A DNA stretch of 64,000 nucleotides from positions 186,001 to 250,000 of the forward strand of contig OZ241848.1 of NCBI GenBank assembly GCA_965202795.1, read 5' to 3'. A program made the position numbers and the translations under genes. Shown here piece after piece: positions 9,255-16,810 of this stretch (positions are counted from its first letter, which is position 1; each line of letters opens with the position of its first letter). The stretch is from JACOND01 sp965202795 (GTDB lineage: Bacteria > Bdellovibrionota > Bdellovibrionia > Bdellovibrionales > UBA1609). Under the pieces are notes generated by a model. It did not search any database. It was not told the DNA's origin and saw only the letters and a list, made by a program, of their open reading frames with translations.

Positions 9255-9598
9255 GAAAGAAAAAAAGCGGTGGAGTGGAGTTTTCCACAAAAACCCCCGC
9301 GCCGCCAGGGAAAGCAGCTTTTTTAATCTCACCTGAAACAAGCATCGCCTTAAACAAAGGAGGCCAAAACAGCCCGCAAACCAAAAAACAGGATGAGACT
9401 GCAAACATATATCCGGCCTGTTAATGGGGCTTTTGCCCCTGGCCCTTATGAAATCCGCGCTTTTCCGCCTTATCAGGCAATCGGCGTCTTAATGCGCCCT
9501 GTTTACTCTCAGGCTCTGGAAAAGCCGGTCTTACCTGTTTTGTCATAATGCAAACTATGGCAATCTCCTTGGTTTATGCAATGCCTTTAATCACCGCT
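9255..9598 (-). ncRNA. Candidate IS1111 target-guide RNA region (copy 1)
   Basis: About 340 bp of non-coding sequence lies between the transposase stop and the right subterminal repeat, identical in all copies here. In IS1111-group elements the guide RNA (seekRNA/bridge RNA) is encoded downstream of the transposase, near the right end, so this is where it should lie. No RNA boundaries can be read from the sequence alone. Confidence 0.45.
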
Positions 9599-10642
9599 TT
9601 AACTGCCGCTTTTCAAAATCCTCCCGCTCTTATAGCTCTTTTCAAAGCGCAGGAGCGACCACATAACCCGCGCGTTCTTGTTCGCCAAAGCCACAACCGC
9701 CTTGTTGTGCCCCCGCCTCTTCTCCACCCCCGCAGCCCACCGGGAGCGGGGGTCCTTTTTCCGCAGAGCAGGCCTTAAAGCCGCCCGCGCCCCATGAATC
9801 AAAAGACTCCGCAAATAACAATCCCCCCTCTTGCTGATGCCCAAAAGCCGGACCTTCCCCCCGCTGCTGCTCTGGCGGGGAACCAAACCCAGCCAGGCGG
9901 CGCATTCCCGGCCATTCTTAAACACCCCCGCATTCTCCCCGCAGGCCGAAACAAAGGCCGTCGCCGTCAAAAGGCCGACACCCTCCACTTTCGCGAGGCG
10001 CTGGCAAGCCTCCGACTCTTGAAAAACAGCCCCTATCCGCTTGTCAAAGCCATCAATCCGCTTGTCAAGCTCAACAAGCTCGCTGTAAAGCTCCCGGAAG
10101 AAGTCCCGCGCGCGGGGGGAAAGCTTCTCCATGCCCTCCTCAGACTCAATGACGGGCATCAGCCGGCCCCTCACATTCTGTATGCTGCGGGGCAGAACTA
10201 TCCCATATTCTCCAAGCAAGCCCCTGATCTCATTCACAAGAGCCGTCCGGCGCCGAACCTGCCTCCTCCTTATCCTGTGGAGCGACTGAATATCCTGCTG
10301 ATAAACAGATTTTTGAGGGACAAAGCGCATGCCCGGCCGCTGAACGGCCTCGCATATCCCCTCCGCGTCATTTTTGTCGCTCTTGTTGGACTTAATGTAG
10401 GGCTTAATAAACTTTGCCGCCATGATCCTCACATCATGGCCCATCTTTTTCAGCTCCCTTGCCCAATAATGGGACCCGCCGCAAGCCTCCATGCCTATCA
10501 AACAGGGGGGAAGCTTGGCCATAAACTCTGGGAAACGGGCGCGGCGCAGGGCCTGGCTGAACACAGCCGCCCCCCTTTTGTCCGCCCCGTGGACATGAAA
10601 TATATTTTTTGACAAATCTATGCCTAATGTTGTAACTTTCAT
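9599..10642 (-). CDS. IS110/IS1111-family DEDD transposase
   Basis: The 347-residue protein opens with LGIDLSKNIFHVHGAD, the first acidic residue of the DEDD RuvC-like domain. It contains LIGMEACGGSHYWAREL and KSDKNDAEGICEAV, both diagnostic of the IS1111 group. The C-terminal transposase_20 domain has VEGVGLLTATAF and the catalytic-serine region RQSSSGGKVRLLGISKRG. A strong AGGAGGG site precedes the ATG. It catalyses RNA-guided excision and insertion of the element. It is identical to the product encoded at 47734-48777. Confidence 0.95.
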   Translation of the reverse strand: MKVTTLGIDLSKNIFHVHGADKRGAAVFSQALRRARFPEFMAKLPPCLIGMEACGGSHYWARELKKMGHDVRIMAAKFIKPYIKSNKSDKNDAEGICEAVQRPGMRFVPQKSVYQQDIQSLHRIRRRQVRRRTALVNEIRGLLGEYGIVLPRSIQNVRGRLMPVIESEEGMEKLSPRARDFFRELYSELVELDKRIDGFDKRIGAVFQESEACQRLAKVEGVGLLTATAFVSACGENAGVFKNGRECAAWLGLVPRQSSSGGKVRLLGISKRGDCYLRSLLIHGARAALRPALRKKDPRSRWAAGVEKRRGHNKAVVALANKNARVMWSLLRFEKSYKSGRILKSGS

Positions 10643-10753
10643 CTTGGACCCTCCTTTTTTTTGTTGATTTTGATAATCATCATCATTATCATGGCTCTTT
10701 TTAGAAGCCGATCCTTTTAAAAGGCTGGGTCCATTTTATCAGGCAATGTTGGC

Positions 10754-10782
10754 TTGATCCGCTGAAAGCGGCGCGCTATAAT
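10754..10782 (+). promoter_or_regulatory. Sigma70-type promoter P1
   Basis: TTGATC (10754-10759) and TATAAT (10777-10782) are separated by 17 bp. The -10 sits in GCGCGCTATAATTTGG, a segment repeated in P2 75 bp downstream. It drives the small membrane-protein gene and probably rplU-rpmA. Confidence 0.65.
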
Positions 10783-10827
10783 TTGGGCTGCGGCCAGGGG
10801 CTTGGGCCAGGCAAATTGAGAAAAAAC

Positions 10828-10857
10828 TTGTCCAGCCCGAGGCCCGCGCGCTATAAT
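10828..10857 (+). promoter_or_regulatory. Sigma70-type promoter P2
   Basis: TTGTCC (10828-10833) and a perfect TATAAT (10852-10857) are separated by 18 bp. The start codon of the next gene lies 26 bp after the -10, so the 5' leader would be very short. Confidence 0.62.
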
Positions 10858-10883
10858 TTGGCTGTAATATGCATGGAGCTGAT

Positions 10884-11150
10884 ATGAATGAGTCAAAACT
10901 GGATTATTTGAGCAAGCTTTCGCCTCTTTTTACGGCCCTGATATTTTTTATTGGGTTTTTGTCTTTTTTGCTCGTGGGGTTTAACGCCCTGCTTAGCCCG
11001 ATAAAATCTGACCTGCAGAGCCTGAAAGCCAATCAGGCCAAAATTTTGATTGATCAAGGCAGGATCTGGATTGAGCTCGGCGCCCTGAAAGAGGACATGA
11101 ACAGCCTGAAGAAAAAAGTCGATCAAATTCTGATTAATGGCAGAAAATAA
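10884..11150 (+). CDS. Small membrane-anchored coiled-coil protein
   Basis: The 88-residue product has one hydrophobic helix (about residues 12-38, FTALIFFIGFLSFLLVGF) and then a heptad-patterned helix (LQSLKANQAKI ... MNSLKKKVDQIL). GGAG six bases before the ATG at 10884 selects this start over one at 10869. Two other genes here, at 20181 and 24493 (minus), have the same size and layout, so this is a small paralogous family of unknown function. The gene lies directly before rplU and shares its promoters. XhlA-like phage proteins are similar in size but have the helix at the other end. Confidence 0.6.
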   Translation: MNESKLDYLSKLSPLFTALIFFIGFLSFLLVGFNALLSPIKSDLQSLKANQAKILIDQGRIWIELGALKEDMNSLKKKVDQILINGRK

Positions 11151-11165
11151 GCCAGAGGGGGAAAA

Positions 11166-11798
11166 ATGTTTGCCATTGTGAAAGTAAAAGACCGGCAGTT
11201 TAAGGTTTGGACGGGCGATTTTTTGCGCGCGCCGTTTATGGGGGGCGATCCGCCCGCCGCGGCAAAGCCTGAGGCCGCCGCCGCGGAAGAAACCCTGATA
11301 AGCCTTCCCATTTTAGCCCTGCAGGACGCTTCCGGCTGCCTGATAAGCGAAGATCAGCTGAAGGGCGCCTCAGCCAAAGTCAGGGTGGCGGGGCATGGCC
11401 TGGCCAAAAAAGAGCTTGTGTTAAAAAAAAAGCGCCGGAAAGGCTATCGGCGGACCAAAGGCCACAGGCAAAAGTTCACTGAGCTGCAGGTTGTGGAGAT
11501 TTCCGCCCCCTCAGGGACACACTCCCTGAAAAAAGCGCTCAAAAAAAAGCCGAAAAAAGAATCCGGCGGCCAAGCGGAAAAGCAGCCTGAGGGGGCTGTT
11601 GCCTCAATGCCCGGCTCATCCCCCTCTCTGGAGCCTGCCCCCGCCCAGAGCTTAAGCAGCTCAAAAAGCGAATCCGGCGGCCGGCAAAGCCAGCCCTCAG
11701 CGAAACCGGGCGAAGGCGCTGTCAAAAGCGGAGAGACAGCTCCAGCTGCCAGCCCTCAGCCGGAAGAAAACAAGCAAAAAGCCGGCGAAAAAAAATAA
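11166..11798 (+). CDS. rplU: Ribosomal protein bL21 with long C-terminal extension
   Basis: The start MFAIVKVKDRQFKVWTGDFL and the C-terminal part of the fold, KKKRRKGYRRTKGHRQKFTELQV, identify bL21 of the 50S subunit. At 210 residues it is twice the usual ~103. The extra length is a short Ala/Pro insert (GGDPPAAAKPEAAAAEE) in the N-terminal half and a tail of about 90 residues rich in Lys, Ser, Pro, Ala and Glu. rpmA follows after 29 bp, the near-universal L21-L27 pair. The tail looks disordered and has no recognised motif. Confidence 0.9.
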   Translation: MFAIVKVKDRQFKVWTGDFLRAPFMGGDPPAAAKPEAAAAEETLISLPILALQDASGCLISEDQLKGASAKVRVAGHGLAKKELVLKKKRRKGYRRTKGHRQKFTELQVVEISAPSGTHSLKKALKKKPKKESGGQAEKQPEGAVASMPGSSPSLEPAPAQSLSSSKSESGGRQSQPSAKPGEGAVKSGETAPAASPQPEENKQKAGEKK

Positions 11799-11827
11799 CA
11801 AGCCAGCCGCCGCGGGAGACAAGCCAC

Positions 11828-12100
11828 ATGGCCTCAAAAAAAGCTTCGGGAAGCACCAGAAACGGCCGCGACAGCCAGGGCCGGCGCCTTGGCGTGAAAC
11901 GCTTTGGCGGAGAGCCTGTTCTGCCGGGAGCGGTGATTGTCCGCCAGAGGGGGATGGCCTTTCTGCCTGGGCAAAACACGCTTCTCGGAAGGGATTTTAC
12001 CATCAGCTCCCGCATTGCCGGGACTGTGAAGTTTGAAAGATTCCGCCGAAGCAAAAAGAAAATCAGCGTGATTCCCCTTTCTCAGGCAAAAGGCCCTTAG
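11828..12100 (+). CDS. rpmA: Ribosomal protein bL27
   Basis: The 90-residue product shows the family signature ASKKASGSTRNGRDSQGRRLG and KRFGGEPVLPGAVIVRQRG. The N-terminal tail reaches the peptidyl-transferase centre in the ribosome. GGGAG lies upstream of the ATG. It follows rplU and precedes obgE, the classical order, although about 217 bp with a family A repeat separates it from obgE. Confidence 0.95.
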   Translation: MASKKASGSTRNGRDSQGRRLGVKRFGGEPVLPGAVIVRQRGMAFLPGQNTLLGRDFTISSRIAGTVKFERFRRSKKKISVIPLSQAKGP

Positions 12101-12134
12101 CTTCCGCCCTGGGGCAGCGGGAACTGGGGCAGCG

Positions 12135-12156
12135 GGAACGGCCGCCAGGCCGTCCC
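12135..12156. repeat. Family A palindromic repeat
   Basis: The core GGAACGGCCGCCAGGCCGTC lies in the rpmA-obgE gap, preceded by a direct duplication of GGGGCAGCGGGAAC. It could form a stem-loop in the transcript between the two genes. Confidence 0.75.
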
Positions 12157-12317
12157 AATAAATAAGCGTAGCCAATAGGAGAGGCAGCTGGCCGGCAGCA
12201 ACCGGCCCGGCAAATTGTTCTTTTAGGAGAAAGCTTGCTGGGACAAGCCGCAGCATCCAGGCAAAAAATGGCGCGGGGGTTTTCTGAAGGGAGCGCGCCG
12301 CTTCGCGGCGCAATGGG

Positions 12318-13307
12318 ATGTTTTTATACAGAGATCAAATGCCTTTGACACTGATCTCTGGGGCGGGGGGCGCGGGCGCTCTAAGCTTTTCCCGGACTCG
12401 AAAGCTCCCCCGCGGAGGCCCTGACGGAGGGGATGGCGGCCGCGGCGGGGATGTCGCTTTCCTGCCCTCCCCCGATATCAACAGCTTCAGCCATCTGAAA
12501 AAAAAGCCTGTCTGGCGGGCTGCCGCCGGCAGGCCGGGCGCGAGCCAGCTGAAATCAGGGCGGGGGGGGGGGGATTTGATCATTCATGTCCCCCCCGGAA
12601 CTGTCATTAAAAGCCTCCAGGGCGGGATTTTAACCGACTTAGGCGAAGCCAAAGAAAAATCTGTTTTTTTAAAGGGCGGCCGCGGCGGGCGGGGAAACGC
12701 CTTTTTTAAAACCAGCTTGAGTCAGGCTCCAAAACATGTCCAAAAAGGGGAGCCGGGCCGGGAGGCCCGAGTCCTTTTGGAAATGAAGCCTCTGATACAG
12801 GCCGCCCTGACAGGCAAAGTCAATGCGGGAAAATCCGCTTTTTTTAACCGCGTGACCGGAGGCCGCTCCAAAGAGGCGCCCTATCCCTACACCACCCTGG
12901 AGCCATGGCTTGGCGCCATCAAGGGCTTTCAGAGGCCCTGCCTTTTGATGGACATCCCGGGGATCGAAAAAGGCGCCCACAAGTCCCCCGCGCGGGGGCT
13001 TTGCTTTCTGCGCTCCATACAGAGGGCGCGGGTCCTTCTGCATTTTATTGACTCTAAAGATCCAGAGCCGCAAAAAAGCCGGCGGGAGATTGAGGAAGAG
13101 CTGAAAGCCTTTGATAAGAGGTTTCCCTGGCCCGGCGGCCCGCTCAGCGCGAAAAAAAGATTTTTGGTTTTAAGCAAAATTGATCGGCCCGGCGGCGCCA
13201 GCAGGCTCCCAGGCGATCTGCCTGTGTTCCGCATATCCTCGCGGACAGGCGAGGGGCTTGAAGCCCTGATGGCCGCCCTTAAAAAAGAGCTTCCCTCATT
13301 TTGCTGA
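12318..13307 (+). CDS. obgE: Obg-family GTPase
   Basis: The 329-residue protein has the glycine-rich Obg fold (SGAGGAGALSFSR, GGPDGGDGGRGGDV, GGRGGRGNAFF) and then a G domain: G1 GKVNAGKS, G2 YPYTTLEP, G3 DIPGIEKGAH and G5 RISSRTGEG. It assists 50S assembly and links GTP level to growth. The G4 motif reads LSKID, with Ser in place of the usual Asn of NKxD. The start at 12318 keeps the full N-terminal domain; an ATG at 12339 is possible. No clear ribosome site is seen. The C-terminal OCT domain found in some Obg proteins is absent. Confidence 0.88.
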   Translation: MFLYRDQMPLTLISGAGGAGALSFSRTRKLPRGGPDGGDGGRGGDVAFLPSPDINSFSHLKKKPVWRAAAGRPGASQLKSGRGGGDLIIHVPPGTVIKSLQGGILTDLGEAKEKSVFLKGGRGGRGNAFFKTSLSQAPKHVQKGEPGREARVLLEMKPLIQAALTGKVNAGKSAFFNRVTGGRSKEAPYPYTTLEPWLGAIKGFQRPCLLMDIPGIEKGAHKSPARGLCFLRSIQRARVLLHFIDSKDPEPQKSRREIEEELKAFDKRFPWPGGPLSAKKRFLVLSKIDRPGGASRLPGDLPVFRISSRTGEGLEALMAALKKELPSFC

Positions 13308-13483
13308 GCCGGCCTTATATTTTTTGCTTTTCCGGCAGAGCGCTTTGCGGTATTCTATTGACGGCGCGGAAGGCCCTGGCGGCGGGGGCTGAGATCTTCC
13401 GCCGGGGAAGGGGCTTTTTTGAGCGAATCGGAAGGGCAAAACGCGCGCCGCAGGGGGCACAACAAAAACAGGAGGGGCTGAAA

Positions 13484-14005
13484 TTGAAAACAGAAGTTTT
13501 ATTTTCAAAAGATCAAATAGAAAAGCAGGTTGATGAAATGGCCCGGCAGATCAATTTATTTTACGGCAAAGAGGAGATTTTGGCGATAGGCGTTTTAAAG
13601 GGCGCCTTCTTTTTTTATGCTGACCTTTTGAAGCGCCTGAAGCAGGACATTATATGCGATTTTTGCGCGATTTCGTTTTACGGCTCCTCAATAACGGCCT
13701 CTCCCGAGGCCTTTTTGGAGCTGGACATTGCCCAGGCCATTAAAGGGAAAAAAGTTTTGATCATTGACTGCATTTCAGACTTTGGGCACACCATAGAGTT
13801 TATCAGGCAGCATGTTCAGCAAAGGCAGCCCAAGTCGGTTCACACAGCGGTCCTTTTGGCCAAGCCCGCCGCCCTTCAAAACACAGCCATTGACTTTAAG
13901 GGCTTTCAGGCCTCTCAGGATGATTTTGTTGTGGGCTATGGCATAGACTACAAAAGCGAGGGGCGGCAGCTGCCTTATTTTGCCAAAGTCTGCGGCCTCA
14001 ACTGA
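13484..14005 (+). CDS. hpt: Hypoxanthine phosphoribosyltransferase
   Basis: The product salvages hypoxanthine and guanine with PRPP. The family pattern is visible: GVLKGAFFFYADLLKRL near the N-terminus, SFYGSS, the PRPP loop IIDCISDFGHTIEFI, and VVGYGIDYKSEGRQLPYFAKV at the end. The start is set as TTG at 13484 because AGGAGG lies 8 bp upstream and the resulting 173 residues match the family. The frame is open much further upstream but that part looks non-coding. Its end overlaps the end of the convergent sugar dehydrogenase gene by 31 bp. Confidence 0.88.
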   Translation: MKTEVLFSKDQIEKQVDEMARQINLFYGKEEILAIGVLKGAFFFYADLLKRLKQDIICDFCAISFYGSSITASPEAFLELDIAQAIKGKKVLIIDCISDFGHTIEFIRQHVQQRQPKSVHTAVLLAKPAALQNTAIDFKGFQASQDDFVVGYGIDYKSEGRQLPYFAKVCGLN

Positions 14006-15267
14006 CTGCGATCCTTCCCCGCGCCCTCAAAGCGGCGCTTTGGCGCCAGCCTCAAAATCTGCCCTTGATCTGCAGAGGCGTAAATAAAGCCCTCCGGCCC
14101 TTCAATGACATTCCGAAACCGGAGGCCGGAAGATCCAAGCAGCCTTTCCTCCTCTATAACTCTGCCGCCATTGATTTTCAGCCGGCTGATATGCTGCCCC
14201 GACAGCGCCCCCGCAAAAAAATGCCCCTTCCATGCGGGGAATTTTTTTCCTGAATAAATCATCAGCCCGCAGGGTGAAATGGACGGAACCCAGTATTTTG
14301 CCGGCTGCTCCATCCCTTTTTTTCGCGCCCCCTCTCCGATTTTAAAGCCGGCATAGCTCCGCCCGTAGGTGATCAGGGGCCAGCCGTAGTTTTTCCCGCG
14401 GCGGATGAGGTTCAGCTCATCCCCGCCCTTTGGGCCATGCTCTATCGCCCAAAGCTTTTTTGTCTCAGAATGCCAAAACAGCCCCTGCGGGTTTCGGTGG
14501 CCAAAGCTCCAGATCTCCGGCAGAGCGCCCCTGACTTTGGCAAAGGGGTTTCCAGGGGCGGCCCCGCCTTCGTCAGTCAGCCTTAAAACCGATCCCATGT
14601 GCGAGCTTAGATCCTGCGCCTCTTTTTTGTTCGCCCGATCCCCCACTGTCACAAACAAAAACCCTTCGCTGTCAAAGGCCAGCCGCGAGCCAAAATGCCG
14701 CTCTGAGGCAAACCCCGGCCGCGCCGTAAAAACAGTTTTCAGGCCTTTGATTTGCCTGTCTTTTAATATCCCAAAGGCAATGGCGGTTGTTTTTTTTCTC
14801 CAGCCAAGGGCGGCGGAATAGGAAAAATAAACCCGCCGGTTTTGTTTAAAGCCGGGGTGAAGGGCCAGATCCAAAAGGCCGCCCTGGCCTCCGGCCGCAG
14901 CTTTTGGCGCGCCGGGAATGGGAGTGATTTTGCCTGTGGGGAGATGGAGCCGGCTCAGCCGGCCATGCCTTTCCGTAAAAAGCAGCTCCTCCGCGCTGAT
15001 GAAAGCCATGCCCCATGGAACGCCAAGCCCCTCCGCTTCAATCTCCGCCTTAAAGGGGACCCCGCCCGCGGCCGGCCCCCTTTGGAACAGTATTTGTTTT
15101 TTCCGCGCGGGGGCGGAGGGCTGCGGCTGGACTGAAGGCGGGGCTGCGGTTTTGGGGGCGGGCTGATCGGCGGCGGCTGCGGCGGCCAGAGCGGCTATGG
15201 CAATAAAAAAAATCCGGCCTGTGATTTGCGGGGCGCGCCCAAAGCCGGGGGTTTTGCTGAGTCTCAT
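13975..15267 (-). CDS. Secreted PQQ-dependent aldose sugar dehydrogenase family protein
   Basis: The protein (430 residues from ATG at 15267, GGGAG upstream) has a signal peptide with a long Ala run and then the six-bladed beta-propeller of soluble glucose/aldose dehydrogenases. Visible family motifs are VPWGMAFISAEELLFTERHGRL, GGQGGLLDLALHPGF, HFGSRLAFDSEGFLFVTVGDR, SFGHRNPQGLFW and EHGPKGGDELNLIRRGKNYGWP. These supply the catalytic His and the PQQ and calcium ligands in known members. It likely oxidises sugars in the periplasm. The frame continues upstream of the start, but that part covers a family A repeat. Confidence 0.85.
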   Translation of the reverse strand: MRLSKTPGFGRAPQITGRIFFIAIAALAAAAAADQPAPKTAAPPSVQPQPSAPARKKQILFQRGPAAGGVPFKAEIEAEGLGVPWGMAFISAEELLFTERHGRLSRLHLPTGKITPIPGAPKAAAGGQGGLLDLALHPGFKQNRRVYFSYSAALGWRKKTTAIAFGILKDRQIKGLKTVFTARPGFASERHFGSRLAFDSEGFLFVTVGDRANKKEAQDLSSHMGSVLRLTDEGGAAPGNPFAKVRGALPEIWSFGHRNPQGLFWHSETKKLWAIEHGPKGGDELNLIRRGKNYGWPLITYGRSYAGFKIGEGARKKGMEQPAKYWVPSISPCGLMIYSGKKFPAWKGHFFAGALSGQHISRLKINGGRVIEEERLLGSSGLRFRNVIEGPEGFIYASADQGQILRLAPKRRFEGAGKDRSQLRPQTLAK

Positions 15268-15298
15268 CCGGTTTATCTCCCTATCGCCTTCTTCCTGC

Positions 15299-15377
15299 GG
15301 CTGTGTCCATATATGTTTAGATGGACGGCCTAACGGCCGTTCCGTGAAGTCACAGGCTTTTCCAGAGGGCTGGCTCC
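15299..15377. repeat. Solo IS1111 right-end remnant fused to a family A repeat
   Basis: GGCTGTGTCCATATATG (15299-15315) matches the right terminus of the IS1111 copies exactly. It is followed by TTTAGATGGACGGCCTAACGG and the family A flank CAGGCTTTTCCAGAGG. No other IS sequence is present. The order, IS end then palindrome, is the same as at 8404 and 49137. Confidence 0.7.
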
Positions 15378-15438
15378 GCTTAAATGTCATGTTTCCATTA
15401 TGCAAAAACCGATCTGGGGTCACATTTAAAATTTCCGG

Positions 15439-16758
15439 TTATTCCAGAAGAAGCATGCCTGGCTCTTCAATCAGGGAAACAACATGCTTTAAAAATCTGG
15501 CCGCGGAGGCGCCATCAATCAGCCTGTGGTCGCAGGTGATGGAGATATTGACAAAAGCGCGCTCCCCCCATTCCCCGCCGGCTGTCTTTAGCGGCTGCCT
15601 GTAAATGCGGTATATTCCCAAAATCGCCGGTTCAGGAGGGTTGATAACAGGCGCGCCGGAAAGCCCGCCAATGCTCCCAATGTTTGTCAAAGTCATGGAG
15701 GCGCCTTTCAGATCATCCCTTTGGATGCGGCCCGACCGCGCAAGCTCTCCAAGGGACTGAAGCTCCTTTGCTATTTCCAGGAGGCTTTTGTTTTCGGCAT
15801 TTTTGATTACGGGAGCCAAAAGCCCTTTGGGAGTGTCCGCGGCAAAGCCCACATGACAGCTTTTTCTGTAAACCGCTTCGCGGGACACAGGATCAAGGCA
15901 GCTGTTGAAAATGGGAAACCGCCTCATCGCCGACACAGCCGCCTTCATAAAAAACGGCAGGTATGTGATTTTGATGTTTTGGCTTGCCAGCCGGCGCTTC
16001 ATCCCGCTCCGGATGTCTGTCAGGCGGTCCATGCGCGCCGCCTCAATAATGGAAAAGCTTGGGATTGTGGCATGGGAAAGCGACATGGACTCAAACATAA
16101 GCCTTCGGATTCCTGTAAGAGGCTCCCTCTTCAGCTCCTCTTCCGCGCCAAAGGGAAGGGGGGCGGAGGGCATGGCGGCTTTGGACATGCTTTTGATATG
16201 CCGAATCAAATCCTCCCTTTTGATTTCGCCTTTGGGGCCGGAGGGAGTCACAGACTTCAGGGGGACGCCAAACTCTTCGGCCAGACGGCGTGTGGAGGGC
16301 AGGCTCAGGGGAGGGCTGTTTTGGGGCTGGGGCGCGGCCGGCGCGCTGGCTGAAGGCGCGGCTGCCGCAGGCTCCGCTCCCGTTTTGGCTGGAGCTTTGG
16401 CTTTTGGCTCAGATTCTGCGGATTTTGCGGATTCCAAAGCCGGCGCGCTTTTGTTTTTAGCCTCTTGAGCGGCGGAGGCCTGCTCTGCCGGCGCGGGCTT
16501 TTCCCCGGGATCCCTCACGGGATCCCTCAAAGTGAGCATAACCGCGCCGACAGGGATCATGTCTCCCTCTTTGACTTTTATCTCCTCCACTATGCCTTCG
16601 TCAGCGGAGGGAATTTCCATGGAGGCTTTGTCGGTCATCACCTCCATAAGAGGCTGATCCAAAGAAATCACATCGCCGGGCGCGGCTTTGATTTTGATGA
16701 TTTCGCCTTCTGTGACCCCTTCGCCAAGGTCTGGAAGACAAACAGGCTTAAGAGCCAT
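15439..16758 (-). CDS. pdhC: 2-oxo acid dehydrogenase E2 component (dihydrolipoyl acyltransferase)
   Basis: The 439-residue protein has an N-terminal lipoyl domain with TDKASMEIP (lipoyl Lys44), an Ala/Pro/Lys linker (about 85-150), a peripheral subunit-binding domain (STRRLAEEFGVPLKSVTPSGPKGEIKREDL) and the catalytic domain ending in CDHRLIDGA with the active His and Asp. It transfers the acyl group to CoA in a pyruvate- or branched-chain-type complex. The start is ATG 16758, with AAGGAGAG upstream. Only one lipoyl domain is present. E1 and E3 genes are not in the window. It lies directly after lipA, which makes its cofactor. Confidence 0.9.
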   Translation of the reverse strand: MALKPVCLPDLGEGVTEGEIIKIKAAPGDVISLDQPLMEVMTDKASMEIPSADEGIVEEIKVKEGDMIPVGAVMLTLRDPVRDPGEKPAPAEQASAAQEAKNKSAPALESAKSAESEPKAKAPAKTGAEPAAAAPSASAPAAPQPQNSPPLSLPSTRRLAEEFGVPLKSVTPSGPKGEIKREDLIRHIKSMSKAAMPSAPLPFGAEEELKREPLTGIRRLMFESMSLSHATIPSFSIIEAARMDRLTDIRSGMKRRLASQNIKITYLPFFMKAAVSAMRRFPIFNSCLDPVSREAVYRKSCHVGFAADTPKGLLAPVIKNAENKSLLEIAKELQSLGELARSGRIQRDDLKGASMTLTNIGSIGGLSGAPVINPPEPAILGIYRIYRQPLKTAGGEWGERAFVNISITCDHRLIDGASAARFLKHVVSLIEEPGMLLLE

Positions 16759-16810
16759 AGCGCTCTCCTTGTTATATGTTAAACAGCGGCCCCTAAAAAA
16801 AACCGCTGCT

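Larger units (their letters stand above)
9238..10741 (-). mobile_element. Complete IS1111-type (IS110 family) insertion sequence
   Basis: This copy matches the element at 47635-49137 in the other orientation. Subterminal inverted repeats ATGGACACAGCC (9243-9254) and GGCTGGGTCCAT (10723-10734) are 1,492 bp apart edge to edge in both copies. Subterminal, not terminal, inverted repeats are a hallmark of the IS1111 group. The left end is preceded in both copies by TGATAAA. The element carries one transposase and about 345 bp of non-coding DNA downstream of it. Confidence 0.9.

Noticed and set aside
9794..10612. 272-codon plus-strand open frame opposite the IS1111 transposase (also at 47764-48582 minus)
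   Set aside because: It exists in both copies only because the copies are identical; the transposase on the other strand is certain and the antisense product shows no fold signature.
13301..13483. Upstream extension of hpt
   Set aside because: The frame is open but low-quality; AGGAGG 8 bp before TTG 13484 and family length place the start there.
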